A stretch of DNA of 64,000 nucleotides from Paracrocinitomix sp039939375 (GTDB taxonomy: Bacteria; Bacteroidota; Bacteroidia; Flavobacteriales_D; Crocinitomicaceae): contig JBDVJO010000010.1 of NCBI GenBank assembly GCA_039939375.1, positions 310,001-374,000 of the forward strand, written 5' to 3'. The notes beneath the pieces were generated by a model. The model was not told the DNA's origin, ran no database searches, and saw only the letters and a program-made list of their open reading frames with translations. Numbering within the stretch: position 1 is the first letter of the stretch; each line of letters starts with the position of its first letter. Position numbers and translations under genes: made by a program. This document shows positions 34,702 through 43,794 of this stretch, piece after piece.

Positions 34702-36801
34702 GTGAATTCCCCTCAACAGATATTAAAAGAAGTTTTTGGTTACGATAATTTTAGGTCGCAACAACAAGAGATAATCGAGCATGCCTTAGCCAATCAAGAT
34801 GGTTTGGCAATTATGCCTACAGGTGGAGGAAAATCCATCTGTTTTCAGATTCCAGCTCTCATCAAACCAAAATTGACAATTGTCATCTCTCCTTTGATTT
34901 CTTTGATGAAAGACCAAGTTGAGGCCTTGCGATCGAATGGAGTTGACACTGCTTTTTATAACAGTTCTCTTCCAGATGCAGCGAAAACAGTGATTTTTAA
35001 CAAGGCTAAAAACAACGACATCAAATTACTTTACATGTCGCCTGAAGCATTTGTTGGAGGAATTGAATGGATTAAGGACTTAAATATTTCTATGCTTGCT
35101 GTTGATGAGGCACATTGTGTTTCAATGTGGGGACATGACTTCAGACCAGAATATCAACAAATTGGAGAATTAAGAAAGTATTTTGAAAATGTTCCGGTTA
35201 TGGCCTTTACCGCTACAGCCGATAAGGTGACACGGAACGACATTAAAGAAAAACTTTCGTTAAGTAACCCTTCAACGTTCATTTCATCTTTCGATAGACC
35301 CAACCTCTCATTAGCTGTTAGAAGTCAGGTTCCTAAAAAGCAAAAGCAAAAAGAAATTGTTCGATTCTTAAATGAAAGAACGGATCAATCAGGAATTATT
35401 TATTGCTTATCACGAAAAGAAACAGAAAGTTGGTCAGCATATTTGAATTCAATGGGATTCAACGCAAGACACTACCACGCAGGTCTTCCGAACGAAATGC
35501 GAAATCAAGTACAAGAAGGATTTATAAATGATAATTATCAAATCATTTGCGCAACAATCGCTTTTGGAATGGGGATTGACAAATCGAATGTTCGCTGGGT
35601 AATTCACAATAATTTACCAAAGAACATTGAAGGATACTACCAAGAAATAGGTCGTGCAGGGAGAGATGGCCTAGACAGTGAAACGATACTTTACTACAAC
35701 TATAGAGATGTTGTCCTTTTAAATGATTTCGTGGCAGAGAGCGAATTTAAAGAGGTTTATTATGAGAAAATAAACCGAATGTTGAAGTATGCTGAAGCAA
35801 CTTCATGCAGAAGGAGAATTTTATTAGCTTATTTTGGAGAACACTTAACTGAAGACTGCGGCAATTGTGATATCTGTAAAAATCCACCTGAATTCATAGA
35901 GGGTAAAATTATTGCGCAAAAAGCATTATCTGCCGTCATCAGAACGAATCAATCGGTAGGAATCAACACTTTAATTGGCATACTTAGAGGAGCGAAAACA
36001 GCAGATATTTTTGAAAAAGGATATGAGAAGATTAAAACCTACGGAGCTGGAGCTGAACACTCATTTAAAGAATGGCAACACTTTATCAATCAAATCATTA
36101 ATCAAGGACTTCTAGAAATTGGGTATGACAATAACCTTTGGTTACAAATTACTGAATTAGGCGAAAAAGTCTTAAAAAACGAAGCTGATTTTAAACTGAC
36201 AGCTTTTGAAGAAAAAGATTTAAAAGCCGGTCGTAAAAAGAAAAGTAAAGCGAGCTCTGGGGACCCAGATGAGGATTTGTTGATCAAATTAAAAGCTTGG
36301 AGACTGGATAAAGCCAAAGCGAACTCTGTTCCAGCATATGTTATTTTCAATGACGCTACCCTACACCAACTAGCCGCTGAAAAACCCATTTCTAAAGAAC
36401 ATCTTGCTAACGTTCAAGGATTTGGAAAGGTGAAGATAGACAGATTTGGAGATGAAGTACTGTCCATTGTTGGGCAAAATACATCCAAATTAAATACTTA
36501 CGAGAAAACTTATTTGTTATACGAACAAGGAAAGTCTATTGAAGAAATTTCAGCCGAACGAAAACTGGGACAGCAAACTATCATCAACCACCTAGTGAAG
36601 TTGTTTGAGGAGGGTAAAAAAATCGACTTAAATCGTTATGTTTCTGAATATGAAGTTCAAGAAATTAAAAAAGTCCACCTTCAATTGAATAAAACCTTTC
36701 AACTAAAACCTATCTATGATGCCTTAGAAGGGCAAATCGAGTATCCAAAAATAAATATTGCTTTAGCCATCTTAAATAAAAGGGCTACCGATCTTTCTTA
36801 G
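34702..36801 (+). CDS. recQ: ATP-dependent DNA helicase RecQ (long form, GTG start)
   Basis: 699 residues with the full RecQ architecture. Helicase core: FRSQQQEII, MPTGGGKSICFQ (Walker A), VDEAHCVSMWGHDFRPEY (DEAH), and GRAGRDGL in motif VI. Zinc module: SCRRRILLAYFGEH with CGNCDIC. Winged helix follows. An HRDC domain is at about residues 525-600 (DLLIKLKAWRLDKAKAN, VQGFGKVKIDRFGDE), and a C-terminal helix-turn-helix (GKSIEEISAERKLGQQTI) ends the protein. The start is GTG: an in-frame stop lies at 34678-34680 and no ATG precedes the core. The 3' end overlaps the convergent AI-2E transporter gene by 17 bases. Confidence 0.93.
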   Translation: MNSPQQILKEVFGYDNFRSQQQEIIEHALANQDGLAIMPTGGGKSICFQIPALIKPKLTIVISPLISLMKDQVEALRSNGVDTAFYNSSLPDAAKTVIFNKAKNNDIKLLYMSPEAFVGGIEWIKDLNISMLAVDEAHCVSMWGHDFRPEYQQIGELRKYFENVPVMAFTATADKVTRNDIKEKLSLSNPSTFISSFDRPNLSLAVRSQVPKKQKQKEIVRFLNERTDQSGIIYCLSRKETESWSAYLNSMGFNARHYHAGLPNEMRNQVQEGFINDNYQIICATIAFGMGIDKSNVRWVIHNNLPKNIEGYYQEIGRAGRDGLDSETILYYNYRDVVLLNDFVAESEFKEVYYEKINRMLKYAEATSCRRRILLAYFGEHLTEDCGNCDICKNPPEFIEGKIIAQKALSAVIRTNQSVGINTLIGILRGAKTADIFEKGYEKIKTYGAGAEHSFKEWQHFINQIINQGLLEIGYDNNLWLQITELGEKVLKNEADFKLTAFEEKDLKAGRKKKSKASSGDPDEDLLIKLKAWRLDKAKANSVPAYVIFNDATLHQLAAEKPISKEHLANVQGFGKVKIDRFGDEVLSIVGQNTSKLNTYEKTYLLYEQGKSIEEISAERKLGQQTIINHLVKLFEEGKKIDLNRYVSEYEVQEIKKVHLQLNKTFQLKPIYDALEGQIEYPKINIALAILNKRATDLS

Positions 36802-37828
36802 TCACAAAATCTTCTCCTGCCGAAAGCATTATCGCAGCTGCTCTAGTTCTTGGGAACTGACTCATAATAATCATTAAGGTAACCGTGATTGGAACACACA
36901 AAAACATTCCAACAACTCCCCAAAGAGCTCCCCAAAAAGCTAAAGCTAGGACAACTACTAACGGACTTAAATTTAATGATTTCCCTACCATTCTGGGTTC
37001 AATAAAGTTTCCAAAAAGCACCTGATTCCCTACCAATACACTTCCAATTACAAGCGTAGTAATAGGATCTGAAAACTGAAGAAATGATAACAACACTGGA
37101 AATAAAATAGCCAACAAACTTCCTATAAATGGAATGAAATTTAAAAGAAAGGTCAGCAGTGCCCACAACACAGCAAAGTCTACCCCAAATGAAATTAAAA
37201 CTATGTATGTAATTATAGCAACGACTAGAGACAATATTGCTTTCACTGATAAATAAGAATGTACAGAATCATCTATTTGAGTTATAATTCTGAAAAACTG
37301 AATTTTTTGTTTGCGATCCTCTAAAACTAAATCCAACTTCTTTTTGAAAATGGATTGTTCAGCAATAATGAAAATCACATAAAACAATACCACAAAAAAC
37401 CCAGTCAAAAATCCATAAGAAGACTCTAAGATTGTTTCTGCGTATTTGCCTAAATCAACTGACTTTGTTACCTCCTCTATTGAAGTGATATTTAGGTAAT
37501 CACTGATCTTACCAGATAATTCAAGCAGCTTTTGGTTATATGCTTCTGAAACCAACTGCAACTCTTCGAGGTTCGCTGCTACTATCCTCACAATGAACCA
37601 GATTAAACCAAACATTACCGAAGCTGCTGTAAAAATTTGCAACCAATTAGGCAAAGCTCTATTGGCAATTCTAATTAACCCAATTTGCCTTCGAAGCGAG
37701 TTAATTAAATACCAAAAAAGAAGTCCTAAAACCAACGGTATAAGAAGGTTTTGCCCAATATACAAACCCGCTAATATCAACGCAATTAGCAAGAGGTTAA
37801 GCGCAGGATGACTTTGTGAACTATTCAT
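36785..37828 (-). CDS. AI-2E family transporter (UPF0118 permease)
   Basis: 347-residue inner-membrane protein with seven or eight hydrophobic helices. The family pattern is clear: two N-terminal helices (LLLIALILAGLYIGQNLLIP), a long amphipathic region, and the conserved C-terminal block NFIPFIGSLLAI, GNFIEPRMVGKSLNLSPLVV and ALWGVVGMFLCVP. The family includes TqsA (autoinducer-2 export) and Na+/H+ antiporters, so the transported substrate cannot be assigned. Convergent with recQ, overlapping it by 17 bases. Confidence 0.9.
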   Translation of the reverse strand: MNSSQSHPALNLLLIALILAGLYIGQNLLIPLVLGLLFWYLINSLRRQIGLIRIANRALPNWLQIFTAASVMFGLIWFIVRIVAANLEELQLVSEAYNQKLLELSGKISDYLNITSIEEVTKSVDLGKYAETILESSYGFLTGFFVVLFYVIFIIAEQSIFKKKLDLVLEDRKQKIQFFRIITQIDDSVHSYLSVKAILSLVVAIITYIVLISFGVDFAVLWALLTFLLNFIPFIGSLLAILFPVLLSFLQFSDPITTLVIGSVLVGNQVLFGNFIEPRMVGKSLNLSPLVVVLALAFWGALWGVVGMFLCVPITVTLMIIMSQFPRTRAAAIMLSAGEDFVTKKDR

Positions 37829-37916
37829 AAGGTGAAGTTACAATTTATCAGCATTTTAAACACAATATCACAAACATCTTGAAATTTGATTAAATTTGCT
37901 AAAACAAACAGAACAA

Positions 37917-38273
37917 ATGAAAAAATTAAGTTTAATACTTCTTTTTGCTATGGGATTCTTTATGATTTCTTGTGGTGGTGAAGAGGCTGAAGTTACTGAA
38001 GGTGATAATACTGAAGAAGTAGCAGATCACGAATGTTGTTCAGATGAGTGCGCAGATGACTGTGAAATTCATGCTGAAGAAAAGAAAAACTGTGACAAAG
38101 ATTGTTGTGGTGGTGAGAAAAAATGTGACAAATCTTGTGATAAAGACAAGAAATGTGACAAAGATTCTACAGCTGAAGGAGCTTGTGAAGAAGGAGCTTG
38201 CATGGAAGGTGCTTGCGCTGGAGGAGAAGCTCATGACAAAGTAGAAGAAGTTATTGAAGAAGTAACAGAGTAA
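37917..38273 (+). CDS. Cysteine-rich lipoprotein, possible metal-binding protein
   Basis: 118 residues from the ATG at 37917, which gives a clean lipoprotein signal (ILLFAMGFFMISCGG); the frame can extend to 37896 but that adds residues before the signal. The mature chain is acidic and carries 13 Cys besides the lipidated one, in the patterns ECCSDEC, KDCCGGEKKCDKSCDKDKKC and GACEEGACMEGACAGG, with several His residues. The short tandem units look slipped or expanded. A role in binding copper, zinc or another soft metal at the membrane is inference from composition. TAAATTTG at 37891-37898 may be its -7 element. Ends at a strong terminator. Confidence 0.8.
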   Translation: MKKLSLILLFAMGFFMISCGGEEAEVTEGDNTEEVADHECCSDECADDCEIHAEEKKNCDKDCCGGEKKCDKSCDKDKKCDKDSTAEGACEEGACMEGACAGGEAHDKVEEVIEEVTE

Positions 38274-38290
38274 AAATATTTTTATATTTT

Positions 38291-38327
38291 AAAAGCTTCT
38301 TGAGGTTCTTACTTCAAGAAGCTTTTT
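38291..38327 (+). terminator. Rho-independent terminator of the cysteine-rich lipoprotein
   Basis: AAAAGCTTCTTGA (38291-38303) pairs perfectly over 13 bases with 38314-38326 across a 10-base loop and is followed by TT. It lies 18 bases after the stop codon. Confidence 0.88.
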
Positions 38328-38341
38328 TGTAGATTGACATT

Positions 38342-39127
38342 ATGAAGACGAAAGATGAAATTGTAAGGGATTGGTTAACCAGATATACCGGGACAGAATT
38401 AAATGAATTTGGAGAATATATTTTATTAACCAATTTTCAGGGGTACTTAAAAATATTTGCGGATATCTATAACACCGAGATTGTAGGTGCTGATAAAGCA
38501 ATGCCCACAGCAACTGCTAACGGAATAACCATGATCAATTTCACAATGGGTTCAGCAAATGCCGCTACAATTATGGATTTGTTATCTGCCATTTCACCAA
38601 AAGCTTGTTTATTTCTAGGTAAATGTGGTGGATTAAAGAAAAAAACTGCCATTGGAGATTTAATTCTTCCTATAGCGGCTATTAGAGGTGAAGGAACATC
38701 CAATGATTATTTCCCACCTGAAGTACCCGCTTTACCTGCCTTTACTTTACAAAGAGCCATTTCAACAACAATCAGAGAGCATGGTAAAGATTATTGGACG
38801 GGAACGGTTTACACCACCAACAGACGTGTATGGGAGCATGATGATGAATTCAAAGACTACTTAAGAAAAATTAGAGCAATGGCTATTGATATGGAGACTG
38901 CAACTCTTTTCTCAACAGGTTTTGCCAATAAAATTCCGGTAGGTGCTTTATTGCTGGTATCTGATATTCCAATGACTCCGGAGGGTGTTAAAACCTCAAA
39001 AAGTGATAAAATAGTTTCTTCTAACTATGTTGAAGAACACATCAAAATTGGTGTACAATCGTTAGAAGAAATTAAGAATAACGGAACCTCAGTAAAACAC
39101 TTAAGATTCCCGTTCTCAGAAGATTAA
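38342..39127 (+). CDS. amn: AMP nucleosidase
   Basis: Splits AMP into adenine and ribose 5-phosphate. The 261-residue protein is the short Bacteroidota form, equivalent to the catalytic half of E. coli Amn. Nucleoside-phosphorylase-fold motifs: INFTMGSANAATIMDLL, FLGKCGGLKK, IRGEGTSNDYFPPEVPA and the purine/ribose-binding AMAIDMETATLFSTGF. It begins 14 bases after the upstream terminator and is followed 4 bases later by the histidine kinase gene, so the two are probably co-transcribed. Confidence 0.92.
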   Translation: MKTKDEIVRDWLTRYTGTELNEFGEYILLTNFQGYLKIFADIYNTEIVGADKAMPTATANGITMINFTMGSANAATIMDLLSAISPKACLFLGKCGGLKKKTAIGDLILPIAAIRGEGTSNDYFPPEVPALPAFTLQRAISTTIREHGKDYWTGTVYTTNRRVWEHDDEFKDYLRKIRAMAIDMETATLFSTGFANKIPVGALLLVSDIPMTPEGVKTSKSDKIVSSNYVEEHIKIGVQSLEEIKNNGTSVKHLRFPFSED

Positions 39128-39131
39128 ATAA

Positions 39132-40358
39132 ATGGGAATTCTCAACCCTAAAAACATTCAATTTAGTGATGAAACTGAACAAGTTAAGTTTAACTTAATC
39201 TGGCAGTTAAGTGTAATAGCAAGTATCGTATTATTCATTATTACTACGGTATTTTTCTTTGATCCATCCAATGCTAAATACACTTATTTAAGTGGCCTTT
39301 TAATTGCCGTATTCGGTTTAATTTATTTGAGAAAGACTAAGAACTATTTTGTTCTTTACATTGCCTATGCCACACTGGGAAGTTTAATTCTTCAAATTGA
39401 CAGTAATCTTACATTAGACACTCCTCACCTAGCCAATTTCTTTTGGGTGCTATTAGTTACCATAATGACTGTTTTTGGCTGTAACTTAAGAATTGCATCC
39501 TTTTTTCTTATCGCAAATTTAATTGGGATTGTTATTTACAGCCAATTTTCTTTAAACAAGCATTACGAAGCCATGCACGGCATCTCTAACTTCAACAGCT
39601 TAGCTATTGCTTTAGAGTTGATTTCTATAATTTCGATTATAAGTTATATCGTATTTCTATTTGTAAAAACTCGAAAAAACGCAGAGGATAAACTCATTGC
39701 TGTCAACAAAGAACTGGCTGCCCAGAACAAAGAAATTCTCAAAAGAGATGATGAAAAAACCGTTTTGGTTAAAGAAATCCATCACAGAGTAAAAAACAAT
39801 CTTCAAATAATCATCAGTTTACTAAGACTTCAAATGACTGAGATTAGAAGTTCTGAAGCTAAAACTCATTTCTCAGAAGCTATAAACAGGGTGATGGTGA
39901 TGTCATCTATTCACCAAAAACTTTATCAGGAGAACAACTTAACCGACTTTGATTTAAACAATTACGTAGAAGAACTAGCAACGGAATTGAAAAACTTTTT
40001 TCGTGAAGATGACGATATCACTATCAATGTGAATGCCCATTATCACAACATTGATATCAAAACTATTGTTCCTGTCGGGCTGTTGCTCAATGAACTCTTA
40101 TCGAATTCATTTAAATATGCTTTTCAAAGTGTTTCAAAAGGAGTGATATCCATTGATATTACTGAAAAAGAAGGTCATTTTGAACTAAAATATGCTGACA
40201 ATGGAAAGTGGATTAATAAAAGCAAAGAAGAAAATGGCTTTGGATTAGAGTTAATCGATATTCTGACAGAACAATTAAATGGTTCTAAATCAATAGTAAC
40301 TGATGAAAACGGAACTTTTTATACCTTTAAGTTGCAGTCATTAAATGAAGAATCATGA
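39132..40358 (+). CDS. Membrane sensor histidine kinase, HisKA_2/HWE-like
   Basis: 408 residues. Six hydrophobic helices span about residues 28-180 with no large periplasmic domain, so the signal is probably sensed in the membrane. A coiled linker (RKNAEDKLIAVNKELAAQ) leads to a HisKA_2 dimerisation domain with the phospho-acceptor in VKEIHHRVKNNLQII, then an HATPase_c domain (VPVGLLLNELLSNSFKYAF, NGFGLELIDIL). No response regulator is adjacent, so it is an orphan in this window. It sits between amn and the hydrolase gene, which overlaps it by 4 bases (ATGA). Confidence 0.9.
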   Translation: MGILNPKNIQFSDETEQVKFNLIWQLSVIASIVLFIITTVFFFDPSNAKYTYLSGLLIAVFGLIYLRKTKNYFVLYIAYATLGSLILQIDSNLTLDTPHLANFFWVLLVTIMTVFGCNLRIASFFLIANLIGIVIYSQFSLNKHYEAMHGISNFNSLAIALELISIISIISYIVFLFVKTRKNAEDKLIAVNKELAAQNKEILKRDDEKTVLVKEIHHRVKNNLQIIISLLRLQMTEIRSSEAKTHFSEAINRVMVMSSIHQKLYQENNLTDFDLNNYVEELATELKNFFREDDDITINVNAHYHNIDIKTIVPVGLLLNELLSNSFKYAFQSVSKGVISIDITEKEGHFELKYADNGKWINKSKEENGFGLELIDILTEQLNGSKSIVTDENGTFYTFKLQSLNEES

Positions 40359-41359
40359 AAAAAGATCGAAGAGATTTTATTAAAGTAAGCGCTCTAGCCA
40401 GTGTTGCAGCTATTGCCAACACCTCTTGTGCAGAAACTGAAGAGATCAAATCAGAGATTCTTGATGAATCACCTAAAAAAATAGTTAAACCTATCGTTGT
40501 TTCAACTTGGATTCACGGACAAGCAGCAAATACTGAGGCTTGGAAGATTCTTTCAGAAAAAGGATCTGCTTTTGATGCCGTTGAACAAGGAGTCAGGCAA
40601 TGTGAATCTGACCCTGAAAATTTAACAGTAGGTATTGGTGGATTACCGGATAGAGATGGACGTGTTTCACTAGATGCCTGCATCATGAACCATGAAAGCA
40701 AATGTGGAGCTGTTGCCGGATTAGAAGAAATTGAAAACCCGATTTCAGTTGCCAGAAAAGTAATGGAAGAAACGCCTCATGTATTATTAGTAGGAAAAGG
40801 CGCTCAAGAATTTGCAGTGGATCAAGGCTTTGAACGAAAAAATTTAATGACCGAAGAATCGACCAAACAATGGAAAGAATGGTTAGCAACTTCTGAATAC
40901 AAGCCTATTATTAACATTGAAAATCACGATACCATAGGAATGCTAGCTTTAGACGAAGACGGAAATCTTTCTGGAGCGTGCACCACTAGTGGTATGGCTT
41001 ATAAAATGCATGGTCGTGTGGGCGATTCACCTATCATAGGCGCTGGACTTTTTGTTGATAATGAAGTTGGAGCTGCTTGTGCTTCTGGTGTTGGCGAAGC
41101 AGTGATAAGAGTAGCAGGAAGTGCCATGGTTGTGGAATTAATGCGAAATGGTAAATCTCCTGAAGAAGCTTGTAAAGAAGTGGTAGATAGAATCATGAAA
41201 AAACATGAAAACGTTGACGGACTGCAAGTTGGATTCATAGCACTCAACAAAAACGGCGAATACGGGTGTCATTCAGTTTATCAAGGCTTTAACATAGCTG
41301 TTAAAACTGCTGATTCTGAAGCAATGCATGACGCCAATTACGAGAAAACTTGGGGTTAA
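40355..41359 (+). CDS. N4-(beta-N-acetylglucosaminyl)-L-asparaginase-like Ntn hydrolase, exported
   Basis: 334 residues. The N-terminus carries a Tat-type signal (DRRDFIKVSALASVAAIANT) ending at a Cys that could be lipidated (NTSC). The mature part matches aspartylglucosaminidase: GIGGLPDRDGRVSLDA, then the self-cleavage site with the nucleophile Thr in NHDTIGMLALD, and the substrate loop GRVGDSPIIGAG. The enzyme cuts GlcNAc from Asn of deglycosylated glycopeptides; related plant-type asparaginases act on isoaspartyl peptides, so specificity is not certain. Overlaps the kinase gene by 4 bases and shares stop-codon bases (TTAA) with the convergent fdhF-like gene. Confidence 0.88.
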   Translation: MKKDRRDFIKVSALASVAAIANTSCAETEEIKSEILDESPKKIVKPIVVSTWIHGQAANTEAWKILSEKGSAFDAVEQGVRQCESDPENLTVGIGGLPDRDGRVSLDACIMNHESKCGAVAGLEEIENPISVARKVMEETPHVLLVGKGAQEFAVDQGFERKNLMTEESTKQWKEWLATSEYKPIINIENHDTIGMLALDEDGNLSGACTTSGMAYKMHGRVGDSPIIGAGLFVDNEVGAACASGVGEAVIRVAGSAMVVELMRNGKSPEEACKEVVDRIMKKHENVDGLQVGFIALNKNGEYGCHSVYQGFNIAVKTADSEAMHDANYEKTWG

Positions 41360-43653
41360 TCTACCTTTTCCAACCTTATTTCAACGAACTTAGAAACAGG
41401 CGTATTACTTCCTTTAGCTACGCTTTTCAATGGCACTAATACATTCGCCTCTGGAAAATAAGTCGCACAGCAACCTTTTGCAATAGAATATGAAATAACT
41501 TTAAAGTTATTCGCTCGCCTTATCTCCCCTTCATATTCGCCCACTAAATGAACCACTTGTGTGTTTTTTAAACCCTGTTCTTTCATGTCTTCGGGATTCA
41601 TTAGCACTACTCTACGCTCACCTTCTATTCCACGGTAACGATCATTCATACCGTAAATGGTGGTGTTATACTGATCATGCGTTCTTATGGTCATCATCAC
41701 TAAATGCCCTTCCTTCACTTGTCTGTTAGGGGCTTTTACTAAACTAAAGTGTGCTTTTTTATCAGGAGTACCAAAATTACGATCTCTTGCCCCATTTGGC
41801 AGATAAAAGCCTTTAGGAACTCTTACTTTCTTATTATAATCGGTAAAACCATCTATAGTAGCTTCAATATGATCCCGAATCGTGTCATAATTATCGGCCA
41901 TTTCTAACCAATTAATTTGCTCTGACCCCATTGCCGCATGCGCTATACCCGCAATGATAGCCGGTTCACTTTTCAAAGACTTTGAAGGCGGATCTAATCG
42001 ACCAGTTGATTTATGAACCACTCCCATTGAATTTTCAACACTAATAAATTGTGGTCCCGTTTTTTGCTCGTCCTTGTCAGAACGCGCTAAACACGGTAAA
42101 ATGATGGCTTCTTCTCCTGTCACACAATGAGATCTGTTCAGTTTAGTAGATACCTGAACTGTTAATTCACAATTCTTAATTGCTTCTCCGGTTAATTTAC
42201 TATCCGGTGTAGCAGAAATGAAGTTCCCTCCCATGAAAACATACACTTTTACTTTTCCTTCTAGGCTGGCTTGTATTGATTCTACTGCATCTACACCATG
42301 TTCTCTGGGTGTTTTAATTCCAAATCGCTCATCTAATTTTGCCAAGAATCCTTCTTTTGGCTTCTCCCAAATTCCCATAGTACGGTCACCTTGCACATTT
42401 GAATGTCCTCTTACCGGACATGTTCCTGATCCAGGTTTTCCAATACTTCCTTTTAGCAGTAAAACGTTCACCACTTCTTTAATATTATCGACACCATTTA
42501 CATGTTGCGTCAATCCCATTGCCCAACAAATAATGATCTTCTTTTTCTCAATAAATAACTGAGCTACTTCTCTGATTTCTTTTTCTTTAAGTCCGCTCTG
42601 TTGAACCATAGATTTAAAATCAGTTTGACGAATATCTGCAATCAAATCATCAAAACCTTCTGTAAATTCTTTGATAAAATCTAAATCAAAAACTTCACCT
42701 GGACGCTTATCCTCTTCTTCTAACATCAGCACCATGATCGCCTTCAATAAAGCAACATCTCCATTTACTTTAACCTGTAAATAATGATCAGTTAGTTGCG
42801 TTCCTCCTTTCATTATCGCTAAAGGATTCTGAGGATCTATAAACGCGTTATTCCCTGTTTCAGGTATTGGATTAACCGCAACTATCTTACCACCATTGTT
42901 TTTGCACTTTTCAAGCGCGGTCAGCATCCGTGGGTGATTGGTTCCAGGATTTTGCCCCATGATCATGATCAACTCTGACTCATACAAATCTTCTAAAGTA
43001 ACTGACCCCTTTCCTATTCCAACGGTTTGACTCAATCCTGCACCAGAAGACTCATGACACATATTTGAGCAATCTGGCAAGTTATTGGTTCCGAACTGCC
43101 GTACCATCAACTGATACAAATAAGCAGCTTCATTACTTGTTCTTCCTGAAGTGTAAAATACGGCTTCATCTGGTTTATCTAGAGATTTCAACTTATCTCC
43201 AATCTTTTTAAAAGCATCATCCCATGAAATAGGTTCATAATGACTAGACCCTTTAGCTAAATACATAGGCTCAGTAATTCTACCCGCTTTGCCTAAAAAG
43301 AAATCTGTTTGCTGTGACAACCATTCAACCGAATGTTTTTTGAAAAATTCTGGAGTTACCTTATGCTTAGTTGCTTCTTCAGCTATTGCTTTTGCGCCGT
43401 TTTCACAGTATTCACCTAATCCCGAACGTTTTCCGTCAGGATCTGGCCATGCACATCCAGGACAATCAAAACCATCTTTCTGATTCATCTTGTTCAACAA
43501 CTTTATTCCTCTCCAGATTCCCATTTCTTTAGAAATGTGCCGCATAGAAGATATAATTGCCGGAATTCCAACTGCTTTCTCCTTCATTTTTGTGAGTTTC
43601 AAGTTTGCGAACTCTTCAGGAGGTAAAATTTGTACGTCTCGCTTATTTGCCAT
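41356..43653 (-). CDS. FdhF/YdeP family molybdopterin oxidoreductase
   Basis: 765 residues of the bis-MGD enzyme superfamily. The N-terminal DGFDCPGCAWPDPDG is the hallmark of the YdeP subgroup, which differs from the four-Cys [4Fe-4S] motif of true formate dehydrogenases. MGD-binding stretches include FYTSGRTSNEAAYLYQL, MIMGQNPGTNHPRML, GSGTCPVRGHSNVQGDRTMG and the C-terminal MTIRTHDQYNTTIYGM. YdeP is linked to acid resistance in E. coli but its reaction is not established to my knowledge. No molybdenum-cofactor or electron-partner genes are in the window. Transcribed alone. Confidence 0.88.
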   Translation of the reverse strand: MANKRDVQILPPEEFANLKLTKMKEKAVGIPAIISSMRHISKEMGIWRGIKLLNKMNQKDGFDCPGCAWPDPDGKRSGLGEYCENGAKAIAEEATKHKVTPEFFKKHSVEWLSQQTDFFLGKAGRITEPMYLAKGSSHYEPISWDDAFKKIGDKLKSLDKPDEAVFYTSGRTSNEAAYLYQLMVRQFGTNNLPDCSNMCHESSGAGLSQTVGIGKGSVTLEDLYESELIMIMGQNPGTNHPRMLTALEKCKNNGGKIVAVNPIPETGNNAFIDPQNPLAIMKGGTQLTDHYLQVKVNGDVALLKAIMVLMLEEEDKRPGEVFDLDFIKEFTEGFDDLIADIRQTDFKSMVQQSGLKEKEIREVAQLFIEKKKIIICWAMGLTQHVNGVDNIKEVVNVLLLKGSIGKPGSGTCPVRGHSNVQGDRTMGIWEKPKEGFLAKLDERFGIKTPREHGVDAVESIQASLEGKVKVYVFMGGNFISATPDSKLTGEAIKNCELTVQVSTKLNRSHCVTGEEAIILPCLARSDKDEQKTGPQFISVENSMGVVHKSTGRLDPPSKSLKSEPAIIAGIAHAAMGSEQINWLEMADNYDTIRDHIEATIDGFTDYNKKVRVPKGFYLPNGARDRNFGTPDKKAHFSLVKAPNRQVKEGHLVMMTIRTHDQYNTTIYGMNDRYRGIEGERRVVLMNPEDMKEQGLKNTQVVHLVGEYEGEIRRANNFKVISYSIAKGCCATYFPEANVLVPLKSVAKGSNTPVSKFVEIRLEKVD

Positions 43654-43794
43654 TTGTGTAAAACTGTGTCCACTAAAGATAAGTATTCTGCATCAATCAA
43701 CTAAGATTCTCTATTCAATAATAATCAAAGTGATTTTGTTGATACATATGGATTTTTAACTGAATTCCACCAATTATCGTTATCTTCAAACCCA

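Noticed and set aside
37896..37916. Upstream extension of the cysteine-rich lipoprotein frame
   Set aside because: The extension would place seven polar residues before the signal peptide; the ATG at 37917 starts directly with the basic lead, and a -7-like TAAATTTG lies in the extension.
38040..38244. Two open frames overlapping the cysteine-rich gene in other frames
   Set aside because: Both are products of the repetitive AAG/TGT-rich codons of the real gene, with low-complexity translations and no start context.
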